64,000 nt of DNA from Anaeramoeba flamelloides (taxonomy: Eukaryota > Metamonada > Anaeramoebidae). The number at the start of each line of letters is the position of its first letter. The first letter of the stretch is position 1. The notes beneath the pieces were generated by a model that did no database searches, had not been told where the DNA came from, and was given only the letters and a program-made list of their open reading frames with translations. The stretch covers positions 496,001 to 560,000 of the forward strand of contig JANTQA010000033.1 of the NCBI GenBank assembly GCA_027625915.1, in the 5' to 3' direction. This document shows positions 23,190 to 32,200 of the stretch, in pieces. A program made the translations under genes and the position numbers.

Positions 23190-23705
23190 TGTTCCAAAGA
23201 ATCACAACAAGACAATTTCATTTAAATTGCAGATAATTTTGTTTTTGAAAAATATGGAAATCATTTTTTCATCTTTTAGTTTTTTTTTTCATTTCATTTT
23301 TTGTATTACGTAACTTGTTTCGTTTGATCAAATTTTTTTTTCAACAATTGATATGGTGTTAAAGTCAAGTTGTCCCAAATAGAAGAACTCAAATAAAAGT
23401 AATTGGTTGTATCTGACCATTTGATCGATCAATATTCCTAATAGAATTTCAACAAATTTTCCAATTTGTATTTTTTTTTGTTTTGCTCTCTCCAAAATTT
23501 TTAACACAGCCTTGATTTATTTGTATTAATAATTATTTATATATTGTTTTGTGAGTATTGTAATTTATAAACAAGTGTTAACATTTTGATTGGAGAATGG
23601 TTCTAATTTGGTATTTCTTTGAGAATTAATTAAATAAGTTTTTTTTTTTTTTCACAAATCGAATTTTGGTGTGTTAAAAATTTTGAATTGGGGTAGAGAA
23701 AAACC
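23190..23705. repeat. Dispersed repeat with internal palindromes, copy 2
   Basis: A diverged copy of 10680-11135. It keeps TTACGTAACTTGTTTCGTT, TTTGATCGATCAATATTCC, ATTTCAACAAATTTTCCAA and the inverted pair CCAAAATTTTTAACACAGCC (23494) / GGTGTGTTAAAAATTTTGAA (23667). No reading frame of its own. Confidence 0.6.
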
Positions 23706-24199
23706 CAATTTATTAGCCGAACTATTGAGAAAAACAACAATATCCATTTTGATCGCCTATCGAAGATCAAATAAAATCCGAATAAAAATAAATATGTCTC
23801 CCCTAGAATTATTTTTACCCTTTCAATATCATTAAAATAACACATCTTGCAATTGATTACCGATCTTGGTATGAAGAAAAATTTGCAAAAGGATTAAGTT
23901 TAAAAAAAAAAAACGAAAAAAATAATAAAAGTAAAAAATTGAAAAAATAATTTCAATTTTGGAATTCCGAAATAATTTTTTTCTTCTTATATCTAAAAAA
24001 AATCCTTGGATAAATGTAATCCACTATCGGAAACTGCCACCATTTGACTGGAAAATGGTTTAGGATCTTAATTTTTATTTTTTTTTTTTGCTTTATTGTT
24101 TGAATTGAAAAAAAAAAACAAAAGATTGTTATTATTATGCATTATATATTTTTTTTTGTAATTTTTTTGATTAAATTGTTTGTTATAAATGATATATTT

Positions 24200-24415
24200 G
24201 TAAGTAATGTGAACTAATATAACTAGTTTCGAATTTAAGACACAAACCTTCAACAAAATTTAAGGCACAAAAAAATCTCAAATTAAGGCATAAAATTTCG
24301 AAGTGTTTTTAATAAATTATTTTACTAGAATCAGGATTTTGTGGCTTAATTTGAGATTTTTTTGTGCATTAAATTTTTTTGAAAGTTTTTAACTTAAAAG
24401 TGAAACTGACTGTAA
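24200..24415. repeat. Hairpin MITE, copy 1
   Basis: The arms AAATTTAAGGCACAAAAAAA / TCTCAAATTAAGGCA (24256-24291) and their inverse (TTAATTTGAGATTTTTTTGTGC, about 24346-24367) are nearly perfect, around a loop containing ATTATTTTACTAGAATC. The right end reads AAGTGAAACTGACTGTAA, which in reverse is TTACAGTCAGTTTCACTT. The CAGT border with an adjoining TA is reminiscent of Tc1/mariner-type MITEs. A second copy lies at 33622-33818. Confidence 0.7.
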
Positions 24416-24492
24416 TTATGAATTTGTAAAAACTGGCAAAATTATAATCAAAATAAGGAATGTTATTTAACATTCATTTATATTAACATGTA

Positions 24493-24504
24493 TACATACA
24501 TACA

Positions 24505-24550
<46 letters not shown>
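24493..24550. repeat. (ACAT)n then (TA)n microsatellite
   Basis: About ten ACAT units run to 24532 and pass into a (TA)n run that forms the left border of the TIR element starting at 24552. Confidence 0.9.
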
Positions 24551-24551
<1 letters not shown>

Positions 24552-24552
<1 letters not shown>

Positions 24553-25134
24553 AACTACTTTCGAAAAATAAGGGCCCAGTTTTTCAAATTATACTCACTA
24601 AACTAATTATATGAGGAACCCTGTAAATAATCATCAATAAACTAGAAGTTGATGGATAATCATCAGAAGATTAAATACTAACAAGGTGTCGTCTTTAAAA
24701 AATTTTTATACGTTGAAAAAAATCTATTTCACTTTTTTGTACAAAAATTTGGCTAAAAAAAATCATACAAAATTTTACAACATCTGGATATTATCGATTT
24801 TTTTTTCGGTTCTAAGAGTAATTTGATTGAGAATTAAATTGAAATTTTTCATCATGTAAAAATATTAAATGTAAATCAGTGAAGATATATTGACATCTGA
24901 AACTATTTGATTGAAGAAACTAACAAACAAAAAAAAATCAAATTTTCATCTGATTGTTTGAAAAATTTTTTTTATTTTCTTCCAATTTTTCAGTCAAAAG
25001 TTTGGTTAATAAATTATGAAGTAGAAAATTTTATTTAAATTACATCATTAATCAACTGCCCAACATCATATTGAAATCCAATAATTCTAGAACGAGATCT
25101 CGAAATTTGGGCCCCTATTTTTTGAATTTAGTTT
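24552..25134. mobile_element. Non-autonomous TIR element (TATATAAACTA...GGGCCCA family)
   Basis: The left end AAACTACTTTCGAAAAATA-AGGGCCCA and the inverted right end AAACTAAATTCAAAAAATA-GGGGCCCA match at most positions. Both adjoin TATA-rich sequence. About 580 bases long with no protein trace. Related ends occur at 26184, 34020, 48176 and, more loosely, 11131. Confidence 0.7.
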
Positions 25135-25219
25135 ATATAAATTTAGCAACAAAAACACATATTTACTAACTGTAAAATCATCGAAAACCTTACAATCATA
25201 CAATTTATTCAGAAAAAAA

Positions 25220-25815
25220 TATTTTAGAATTTTGATTCTTAAAAGTAAAAAATATCCAAGAACTTTTGAAAAAGTAAAAAATGGTTTTATAAAAATTCTA
25301 ACTTATTTTATAGATAAAAAACGAACCAAATGTTCGAAAAAACTAAAACTTTCAAATCAATATTTATTAGAAAATTATTTTATGTATAAATTATTTTTTA
25401 ATTTGACTCAGGAAAGGATCTTAATTTGATTAATATTTTTATATATAAAAGAAAATAAGAAATATTTTAAAAATCGATCCATATTCTCTAAGAAAACTTG
25501 ATAAAACGAAAAAAAAAAAAAATAAAAAAACCAGAATTATTCATAATTTAAATTCATATTAGAAAATATAAATATAAAAATATATTCAATAAACTCTTAG
25601 TATTTAAAAAAATTTCATAAAAATTAAAATTATAAAAAATATGATAATAAAATATTAATTGTGAAATAGATCAATTAAAATTATTACAATAAAAGGTAAA
25701 TAATTTTAGACAAAAATTAATAAAAAACAACCCATGGTTAAAGATCAAGAATTTCTAAAAATAATTATGTATGGATTAAAAATATAAAAACAGCTGTATC
25801 ATCAAATTTTCTGTT
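25220..25815 (+). mobile_element. Decayed LINE fragment
   Basis: Plus-strand traces parallel the LINE copy at 45.6-46.4 kb. NLTQERILI (about 25398-25424) is comparable with KLDQVRILI there. CEIDQLKLLQ...NNFRQKLIKNNPW (about 25663-25740) is comparable with CEIENLTLLKVNINNLRENLIKN. Stops and shifts are frequent. The match is weak locally, but two landmarks in the right order and spacing support it. Confidence 0.45.
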
Positions 25816-26183
25816 TTGATATTTATTTATTCACTATAAGAAATTATTACAAAATTAATTTTTTTTCTTTTATTTCTAATAAAAATGATTATTAAATCAA
25901 AAAATAACGAAAAATCCCAAGAATTTAAAAGAAAAAAGAAAAAAAAAAAAACAATTGACTTATTTTGTTCAAAATACTAGAAAATAGACAGTTGTTTTTT
26001 TTTATTTTTGAAAATTTGATCAACAAAAGGATTTAAGACATTTTCTGGTTATTTTTAAAAATCAAAATTAAACCAAATAGCATAAAATATTTAATTTTTT
26101 TGTTATTTAACTCCACTATTTGATTAGTATAATTTCATAAATTATCTATATCTATATCTATCTATCTATCTATATATATATAT

Positions 26184-26697
26184 AAACTAAAATTCAAAAT
26201 AAATGGCCCACCTTATATTTCAATTTTGAATTGCTTTTGTATCGTTTTGAAGTTTTTCCTCTCACAATGAAAAGTTTGCAAATAAATCATTTTTCTCTTT
26301 TTTATTTTTTTCAAAAGTGTTTTGTTAAAATGGAAAATGAAAATGAAAAATTTGAAAGAAGTAACAGATGAATTAATGGAAAAATTGGTTTCAAATATGA
26401 CAAAGAGATTAGATTTAGTTATTCAAAGGGAAGGAGAATCGATAAATGGGTTTTTATTAATTTTTTAAAAAAAGTTTTTTTCATGTAATGCTTCATTCAA
26501 AATAAATGGCACAATTTTTTTTAAAATTTTTTTTTAACTTTTTTTATTTTATTTTTTGAAGAAAAACAAATACCCCTGGAGTAGTGAACCAAATACTAAA
26601 ATAAAAATTTTGATATTATAATAGATAACTACAAATATTAAAAACATTTTTCTTTAAATTTTGATTTTTGTGGGCCAGTGGTTTTGAATGATAGTTT
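26184..26697. mobile_element. Non-autonomous TIR element, second copy
   Basis: The left end TATAAACTAAAATTCAAAAT then AAATGGCCCACC, and the inverted right end TATAAACTATCATTCAAAAC then CACTGGCCCACA, are flanked on both sides by (TA)n. Near 26494 CATTCAAAATAAATGGCACA repeats the left end in direct orientation, so two elements may be fused or nested. The right third (ACTAAAATAAAAATTTTGAT... to GGGCCA) is homologous to 33905-34000. Confidence 0.7.
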
Positions 26698-27014
26698 ATA
26701 TATATATTCTTATCTTAGTGATAAAAAAAAAAAAACAAAAACCAAAACTAGAATTTTATACTATGGATTATTATAACTTATAACTTAGCTAAGAAACGGA
26801 TTGTTTTTATGATATTAGACAGCCTGTGAAAAAAAAGGAATATCTTGGATTCATGAAATAATCGGAACAATAAAAAAGAATAAAAAAAAAATAATATGTC
26901 TTTCATCTTATTCAAAATAAAGACCCAATATACATTTTTTATCAGTTTATGATAAAGAAAATAATAATTATTTATGAAAATTTTTCAAAAAAAAAAAAAA
27001 AAAAATGAAATCAA

Positions 27015-27245
27015 GGAAGTGCGCCAAGTGCCACCAAGTTCCGTACCATACCTAGCCTTCCCAGAATTCAAAAGAATAGAGTAAAATCATGAATTTTACT
27101 CAATTCCTTTGCATTCTGGAAAACCCAACTGGGGCTTTCTTGAGTCTACTGTATTATTCTGATGTATAATTGATTTTATATATAAAAAAAAACAGAAAAC
27201 TCAAGAAAGCCTAACGACTATAAGAAAAAATTAATTTTCAAACTT
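27015..27245 (+). repeat. Modular palindrome array / LINE 3' end
   Basis: It begins with linker boxes (GTGCGCCAAGTGCCACCAAG). A unit-A palindrome follows (TTCCCAGAATTCAAAAGAAT ... ATTCCTTTGCATTCTGGAAA), then a unit-C-like palindrome closed by AAACTCAAGAAAGCCTAACG. It ends AAGAAAAAATTAATTTTC and an A-rich tail, comparable with the LINE end at 46.65 kb. It lies just 3' of the coiled-coil gene. Confidence 0.7.
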
Positions 27246-27440
27246 GGAAGTAAAAACAAAAATAAAAATAAAAAAAAATTTTAATAATAAAAATTTAGAG
27301 AGAAAATAATAATAATAATAATCTCTTTAACAATTGTTTCAGTAAAGTATATAAAAATAGTAAAAGGAAAAAAAAAAAAAAAAAACCAATAAATAAAAGA
27401 ATCGTTTTTTTCAAAAAAGAAAAAAAATAATAAAAGAAAA

Positions 27441-30400
27441 TTATTTATCCGAATCCATTTTTTTTACGACATCCTTTATTTCTCTAAATTTCTCATAAAA
27501 GATATGCAATAGACTAGTGTCATCTAAGGAATACATTAATTTTTCTTGTTCTGATGTTATAATAAAGTACCCATTCGATTTACTGAGCTTATCGTTATAC
27601 ACTAATTGCAATTGCGACTTGCCGATATCAAATTTTGTTACTGGGGTTTTGCCGTTTATTGGGTATTCCAAAAACCATCTACTGACCAAGATGATTAATT
27701 TTTTTAAGGTCTTGCCTTTCCGTTTTCGAAATATCTTCTTTTTGGGATCCCAATCTCTAACCACAGCACCTTCTGTTTGGAGGATAATATTCGTAATGTC
27801 ATTTATCCTGAATGAACGAATTTCTTGGATCTCAATATTGTCCGAACTAAATTTGCTATTCAAATGTTCATTTAGGGCTGTCAATTTATGGATCACAAGA
27901 TGCAAGTTTTTATTTTCCTTTTCAAGTTTTCTCAATTTTTTATTATTTTGGTTATTTTCCTCAGATCTTTTTAATTTTTTTTTAATTGATTTCATTTTGT
28001 TGGTGTATCTTTCAATTTCGCTATTTAAATCACCTATTTGTCTTTTCAATGTGTTTGTAATTTTCAAATTATTATCGTGTTCCGATTTTAATGTTTTATA
28101 TATATCCATTCCAACGAATTCTTTATTTTTCCCCTCCCCTTTTTCTTTTTCTTCTTCTTTCTTCTTCTTGTTTTTCTTGCCACCTTTCTTCTTATTTTTG
28201 TTTCTCTTCTTTTTGTTCTTATTTTCTTCTTCGTTTTCTTCAGAATCGGAACTGCTACCTTTATTTTTTTCTTCATCTGAATCCGAACTGCCACTTTTAC
28301 TATTAGAATCATCATCATCATCAGAATTAATCGATTTGGAAATTTTATTTTCCAATACAGTGTTTAATTTCATTAATTGAGCACATTTCATTGCAAACAT
28401 ATCGCGCTCAGTCTGTATTTGCTGTATTTGGGTTGCCAAATCATTAGTTTCGGCGACTTCATTATATTTTTTTTCAATTCGATTTTTTTCATCTGTTAAA
28501 TCTTTTAGATTGCGATCAAATTTTTTAATTTTTTCCTTGAGCTCTTCAATTATTATACTTTTACCCTTTTTTTCAATTTCAATTTCCTTGATTTTCTTTT
28601 CATATTTTTCTTTAATTAAAGTCAATTCCTTTGATTGAATTTCACGTTCGACTTCTTCTTCTTCCTCCTCTTCAAATTCTAGTTCATCTTCATTATTTTG
28701 GAAATTTTGAATGGCCTTTTCAAGTTCATTAATTCGGTCTACCGCTCTCACTAATCTATGTGTGATATTTTCCTTTTCCAAAATGATCTGTTCAAATTGC
28801 ACAGCTTCGTCTTCTTGAGTTTTTTCCAACTTTGTGGAATGTAAATTTATGTCTTGTAATTTGATCGACAATTCATTATTGACTTGCGTTATTTTTGTTT
28901 TTTCTTTGTTTAAATTATCCAATTTATTATTTAATGTTTCAATTTTATTATTTAATTCTAACTTTTCCTTTTCGATTAATTCATATTTGTCTTTTAAATG
29001 CTTATTTATTTTTTTTGAATTTTGCAATTTTTTACTTTTCTTTTCATATTTTTCCTTCATTCCCTTTGTCGTTTCAATATTATTTTGATTTAATTTTTTA
29101 TTGGCATTCATTAACTCTTCAATATTATTTTCCAATTCTGCATTTTTTTGCCTAAAATCATTACAAACCGTTTCCTTTTCTAATAAAGCCCTTTTTTGTT
29201 TTTTGATATTTTTTGATAAATTTTTGATTTTTTTTTTTTTATTTTTCAAAATCGTTTCAATAATGCTTTCATTTTCATTTCCATTTTCATTTCCATTTTC
29301 ATTTTCACTATTTTGCTCATTTTTCTTTTTATTTTCATCTGATCCAGAATTTGAACTTGTTCTTGAGCTTGAATTTGAATCGTTTTTTTCATCATCATCA
29401 TCATCATCGTTTGAATTTTCAAAATTAGATTTTAAAGTTTTTAAATACTGATTAAAATCATTGGCTTTCTTCATTTTCTTTTCGTTACTTTCGTTAACTT
29501 CATTTAAAATTCTGATTTTTTGTTCAAGGGTCGTCTTTTCTCTTTCAAGTTGGTGAACTTGCTGTTGTAAATTTTCTCCCTTTTCAGATTGATCACTTTT
29601 TGCTTCAGATAGTTGTTTGTTCTGTTCAAATAACTGCTTATTATTTTCCTTTAATTCAACTATCTCTTGCTGTAATTCCTTCATTTTGTTTTCGTTTTCT
29701 AATTTGATTTTATTTAAATTATTTTTTGATTCGTTATATTTTTTTTTTTTTTTTTGAATTTTTTGGTTTAATAAATTCTTTTCATTTTTTAATTCAGTGT
29801 TATTTTTTTCAATTTCATTGATTGTTTCATTTAACAGCCCCTTTTCATTTTCGAATTTCTTTTTAGTGTCTTCGACTTTTTTTTTATTTAATGCTATTTC
29901 TTCCTTTAATTGCTTGTTTAATTTTTCATTTTCATTTTCATTATTTTGATATTTTTTAATTTTCTGTTTTTTTTTTTCAATTTTGCCATTTAATTCCTTT
30001 TCATTTTCTTTAATTTTCTTTTCCAAATTTAATATCTTTTCATTATTTAAATTGCTTTGAATTTTATTTTTTTCAATTATTTCATTTAATTCTTTACTTT
30101 TCGAATTCAACTCAAATAGACTATTTTCATTTTCCTGTTTCACCTTTTCATTTTCATTCAAATAATTTTTTTTCTTCTTTTTCCATTTCTTTTTTTTATT
30201 TTCCATTTCCTTTTCAATTTTATTCAATTTTTCTGCCAATTCTTCATTTATCCTTTCATTCTCTTTAATTGATTCCTTATTTTCATCTTGTTCCTTCACC
30301 AATAATATTTTTAATGCCTTTTTCTTTTCCTTTTTTTTTCTAATTGTTTCTTCTAAATGCTCTATTGTATTTTTCTTTTCAAAAATTATCGAATCTTTTG

Positions 30401-31661
30401 TTTCTAACACCTTTTCATCATTCTCTCTTTTTTTTTCATATTCTTGTACACTCTCTTTAATTTTTTCCCTTAATTCTTTGATCGTTTTTTCTAATACATT
30501 AACATTATTTCTTTCATTTTCTAATTTTTCTTCAAATTCACTTTTTTGTTCTTTCAACTCTTGCAATTGGGAATTCAATTCCTCGGATTTGACATTTTCT
30601 TTTTCTTCGTCTGTTTGCTGCCTTTCTTGGCTTTTTAATTGCTCGTTTAGCCTGTGGACCAGCTTTTGTGATTCGTTTAATTTTTCTTCATTTAAATTAA
30701 TTTTGGTATTTAAGGTCTTGATTTGTTCCTCTTGCTCCGCACTTGTCTGTTCCTTTAATACATTTTCTGATTCATATTTCCTGATTTTGTTTTCGTACTC
30801 CCTCTGCAAATCAGTTATTTTGTTTTCCAATTCCCTCTTAAGATCCCTCTCTTCCTTTTGTTGCTCTTCCTTCTCGTTTAATTGCTTGATGAGCTTCGCA
30901 TTTTCCTTTTCCAAATTCTCCATTTTCGTCTGTGTTTCTTCTTCAAACTTCCCAAGCTGCTCACCAAGCGCAGTGATCTGCTTGCGGTGCGTCTTTTCAT
31001 TCTCTTGGTTGTCATTGCTTTCGGTGCTTTTTTCAATAATTAGATTCTTTTCCTTTAATTGCTTTTCTTGGCTTGACACAGTCATCCGAAGCGCTCTGAT
31101 TTCGTCAAATTGGATAGAGAGATCGTTTCCTCTTGTCCTTGATTTTTTTTTGTATTTTTTCAATTTTTTGATTGCTTCTTTGAAGGTCAATTCCTCGTCT
31201 TTTTTTTCTTCTTTGTGCTTTTTTTTTTTTTTTGTCTCTTCGCTTTCATCTTTGTCTTCTTCAACATTCTCTTTTTCTTGTTCTTCTTGTTCTTCCTTTT
31301 TTTCTTTTTTCTTTTGAGATTCACCCGAGTCACTGTCTGAGCTTGTGCTTGTGCTGCTGCTACTAGTGCTTGACGACACAGCGCCAATTTCCTGTGTTTT
31401 TTTGGTCTCAAGGTACTCAAAAGATTTTAGCTTTAATTGTGATTCCTGTAATTCCTTTTGTGCTTGAATTTTTTCTTCTCGGAGCGTATCTTTTTCTTTT
31501 TCCATTTTAATAATTATTTGTTCCATTGACTCTAATTCCTTTTTTGTTCGGTTCAATTCATTTTTTAAAACCGAAATAAATGAGCGTGGTTTGTTTTTCT
31601 TTTTTGTTAAAGTCTGAGATTTGGATTCAAATAATTTTGTCAATTGATTTACACTTGTCAT
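27441..31661 (-). CDS. Long coiled-coil protein with C-terminal PH-like domain
   Basis: One exon of 1406 residues. ATG 31661 is preferred. The frame extends 24 bases further, but TTTTGCAG at about 31673 looks like a splice acceptor, so a 5' untranslated or short coding exon probably precedes it. From about residue 10 to 1270 the protein is almost continuous heptad-type coiled coil (K/E/N/L/I-rich), broken by acidic serine clusters (SSSTSSDSDSGES near 105; NDDDDDDEKNDSNSSS near 755; SDDDDDSNSKSGSSDSDEE near 1120) and lysine runs. The last 120 residues are different: GAVVRDWDPKKKIF, RWFLEYP, KFDIGKSQLQLVYND, GYFIITSEQEKLMYSL and a final helix FYEKFREIKDVVKK. This order of strands then helix looks like a PH-superfold module. 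The layout suggests a membrane tether or cytoskeletal scaffold, like golgins (inference). Coiled-coil composition makes homology unreliable; no family name is claimed. Confidence 0.8.
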   Translation of the reverse strand: MTSVNQLTKLFESKSQTLTKKKNKPRSFISVLKNELNRTKKELESMEQIIIKMEKEKDTLREEKIQAQKELQESQLKLKSFEYLETKKTQEIGAVSSSTSSSSTSTSSDSDSGESQKKKEKKEEQEEQEKENVEEDKDESEETKKKKKHKEEKKDEELTFKEAIKKLKKYKKKSRTRGNDLSIQFDEIRALRMTVSSQEKQLKEKNLIIEKSTESNDNQENEKTHRKQITALGEQLGKFEEETQTKMENLEKENAKLIKQLNEKEEQQKEERDLKRELENKITDLQREYENKIRKYESENVLKEQTSAEQEEQIKTLNTKINLNEEKLNESQKLVHRLNEQLKSQERQQTDEEKENVKSEELNSQLQELKEQKSEFEEKLENERNNVNVLEKTIKELREKIKESVQEYEKKRENDEKVLETKDSIIFEKKNTIEHLEETIRKKKEKKKALKILLVKEQDENKESIKENERINEELAEKLNKIEKEMENKKKKWKKKKKNYLNENEKVKQENENSLFELNSKSKELNEIIEKNKIQSNLNNEKILNLEKKIKENEKELNGKIEKKKQKIKKYQNNENENEKLNKQLKEEIALNKKKVEDTKKKFENEKGLLNETINEIEKNNTELKNEKNLLNQKIQKKKKKYNESKNNLNKIKLENENKMKELQQEIVELKENNKQLFEQNKQLSEAKSDQSEKGENLQQQVHQLEREKTTLEQKIRILNEVNESNEKKMKKANDFNQYLKTLKSNFENSNDDDDDDEKNDSNSSSRTSSNSGSDENKKKNEQNSENENGNENGNENESIIETILKNKKKKIKNLSKNIKKQKRALLEKETVCNDFRQKNAELENNIEELMNANKKLNQNNIETTKGMKEKYEKKSKKLQNSKKINKHLKDKYELIEKEKLELNNKIETLNNKLDNLNKEKTKITQVNNELSIKLQDINLHSTKLEKTQEDEAVQFEQIILEKENITHRLVRAVDRINELEKAIQNFQNNEDELEFEEEEEEEVEREIQSKELTLIKEKYEKKIKEIEIEKKGKSIIIEELKEKIKKFDRNLKDLTDEKNRIEKKYNEVAETNDLATQIQQIQTERDMFAMKCAQLMKLNTVLENKISKSINSDDDDDSNSKSGSSDSDEEKNKGSSSDSEENEEENKNKKKRNKNKKKGGKKNKKKKEEEKEKGEGKNKEFVGMDIYKTLKSEHDNNLKITNTLKRQIGDLNSEIERYTNKMKSIKKKLKRSEENNQNNKKLRKLEKENKNLHLVIHKLTALNEHLNSKFSSDNIEIQEIRSFRINDITNIILQTEGAVVRDWDPKKKIFRKRKGKTLKKLIILVSRWFLEYPINGKTPVTKFDIGKSQLQLVYNDKLSKSNGYFIITSEQEKLMYSLDDTSLLHIFYEKFREIKDVVKKMDSDK

Positions 31662-32200
31662 CTGTTTTTGTTGTCTGCAAAACAATGAAGAATTAGACTA
31701 TTTGAAAAAATTTGTAAAATTTATTAAAAAACAAGTGATTATCGAAAAAAAAGTCTTTGGAAAAAATGAAATAATAAAACTTTGCTATTAAAGTTTTTAT
31801 CCTTTTTATTTCAAGAATATTCTTTTATTTGATAAATAATCAATCTTGTGTTATTATTTAGAAACTACCTGTTAATTTTTTTTGTTTACTTCTGATTATT
31901 TAAGTTTTACAATCATTGAAATTTGAAAAAAAAGATTATCTTGTGTTAGGGAGGGGGGCTTGTAATTTTGGTTCGTAGATAATCGATTTGAACATGGGTT
32001 CTTAGATTTAATAGTGGCTCAAAATGGTAATTTCGGACAATTTGTTTATTTTTTATCAAAACCCCACTTTATGGGTGTAAGACTTATAGTTTTATTGGTA
32101 AGTTAATAAAAATAATTATTTTTAGGTTGTTAATTGAATTTTTCATTTTAATTAGGTTTGGTTTTATTCGATCTTAAAAATTACATTTTTTTTTTTTTAG

